DNA from: Bacteroidota bacterium
Lineage (GTDB): Bacteria; Bacteroidota; Bacteroidia; Bacteroidales; B18-G4
NCBI GenBank assembly: GCA_030635045.1
Contig: DAOVZP010000006.1
Coordinates: 1-15,118, forward strand
Length of the DNA stretch: 15,118 bases
Direction: 5' to 3'
This document shows, one piece after another, positions 14,951 to 15,118 of this stretch. The notes beneath the pieces were generated by a model. It searched no databases, had not been told where the DNA came from, and saw only the letters and a program-made list of their open reading frames with translations. The stretch's first letter is position 1. Every line of letters begins with the position of its first letter. Made by a program: the position numbers and the translations under genes.

Positions 14951-15118
14951 AAGATGCACCACACATGGGTGTGATTAAGCCTTTTTATGACATTTGAAAA
15001 ATATAACCATAATAACCACAAGAGATATTTCTACCTCTCGTTTTGCCGGAGGGGTTGATACGTAATAAAATTTTAAGGTATAAACGAGTTGGCTGCAAGC
15101 TAAAAAAAGACAAGAACA
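14951..15118. other. Non-coding right end, nothing recognised
   Basis: AT-rich sequence with no supported ORF, RNA gene or strong terminator. A short CACAC/GTGTG hairpin around 14961-14974 is followed nine bases later by five T and is too weak to call. Whether a gene begins beyond the edge cannot be seen. Confidence 0.5.

Noticed and set aside
14961..14990. Possible terminator of the symporter gene (CACAC/GTGTG stem followed by a T-run)
   Set aside because: The stem has only 5 bp and the five T begin about nine bases after it, so it does not meet the form of an intrinsic terminator.

Overview
The window reads as chromosomal DNA of a Bacteroidota bacterium, probably a Bacteroidales/Marinilabiliales-like or related environmental lineage. 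Two secreted proteins end in type IX secretion (T9SS) type A sorting domains. The ECF sigma factors and PorT-like beta-barrel proteins are of Bacteroidota type, an exact Bacteroidota -7 promoter box (TAnnTTTG) precedes one sigma gene, and Shine-Dalgarno sequences are mostly absent. All genes but one lie on the minus strand.

Positions 1-4811 hold two paralogous envelope-signalling cassettes, both transcribed right to left. The right cassette (4811 down to 1344) is complete: an ECF sigma factor, a protein with a cytoplasmic N-terminus, one membrane helix, a periplasmic linker and a C-terminal outer-membrane beta-barrel, and then a secreted PKD-domain protein with a T9SS sorting domain. The genes overlap by a few bases (GTGACTGA, then TAATG), and a strong intrinsic terminator follows. 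The left cassette (1197 to beyond the left edge) repeats the first two genes in the same order with an ATGA overlap. The second protein keeps the same N-terminal motif (DKLF...P...WE) and the single helix. I infer that the barrel proteins are membrane-spanning regulators (anti-sigma factors) of the sigma factors. This is the most interesting system in the window.

Positions 5097-11787 form a four-gene efflux operon in the order TetR regulator, TolC-like outer-membrane factor, lipoprotein membrane-fusion protein, and RND inner-membrane pump. Together the last three would form a tripartite pump from cytoplasmic membrane to outside, controlled by the TetR protein. Two dyads built on GATAA/TTATC half-sites flank tetR and are operator candidates. 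Two tiny ORFs chained by stop/start overlaps bridge tolC and the fusion-protein gene.

Positions 11921-13486 encode a secreted Asp-box beta-propeller with a T9SS sorting domain. A divergent gene at 13610-14824 encodes a sodium/proton-dependent acidic amino-acid symporter. A strong REP-like hairpin lies between them. The last ~290 bases have no gene but hold a 9-bp minisatellite interrupted by an imperfect palindrome, and an 8-bp tandem repeat.
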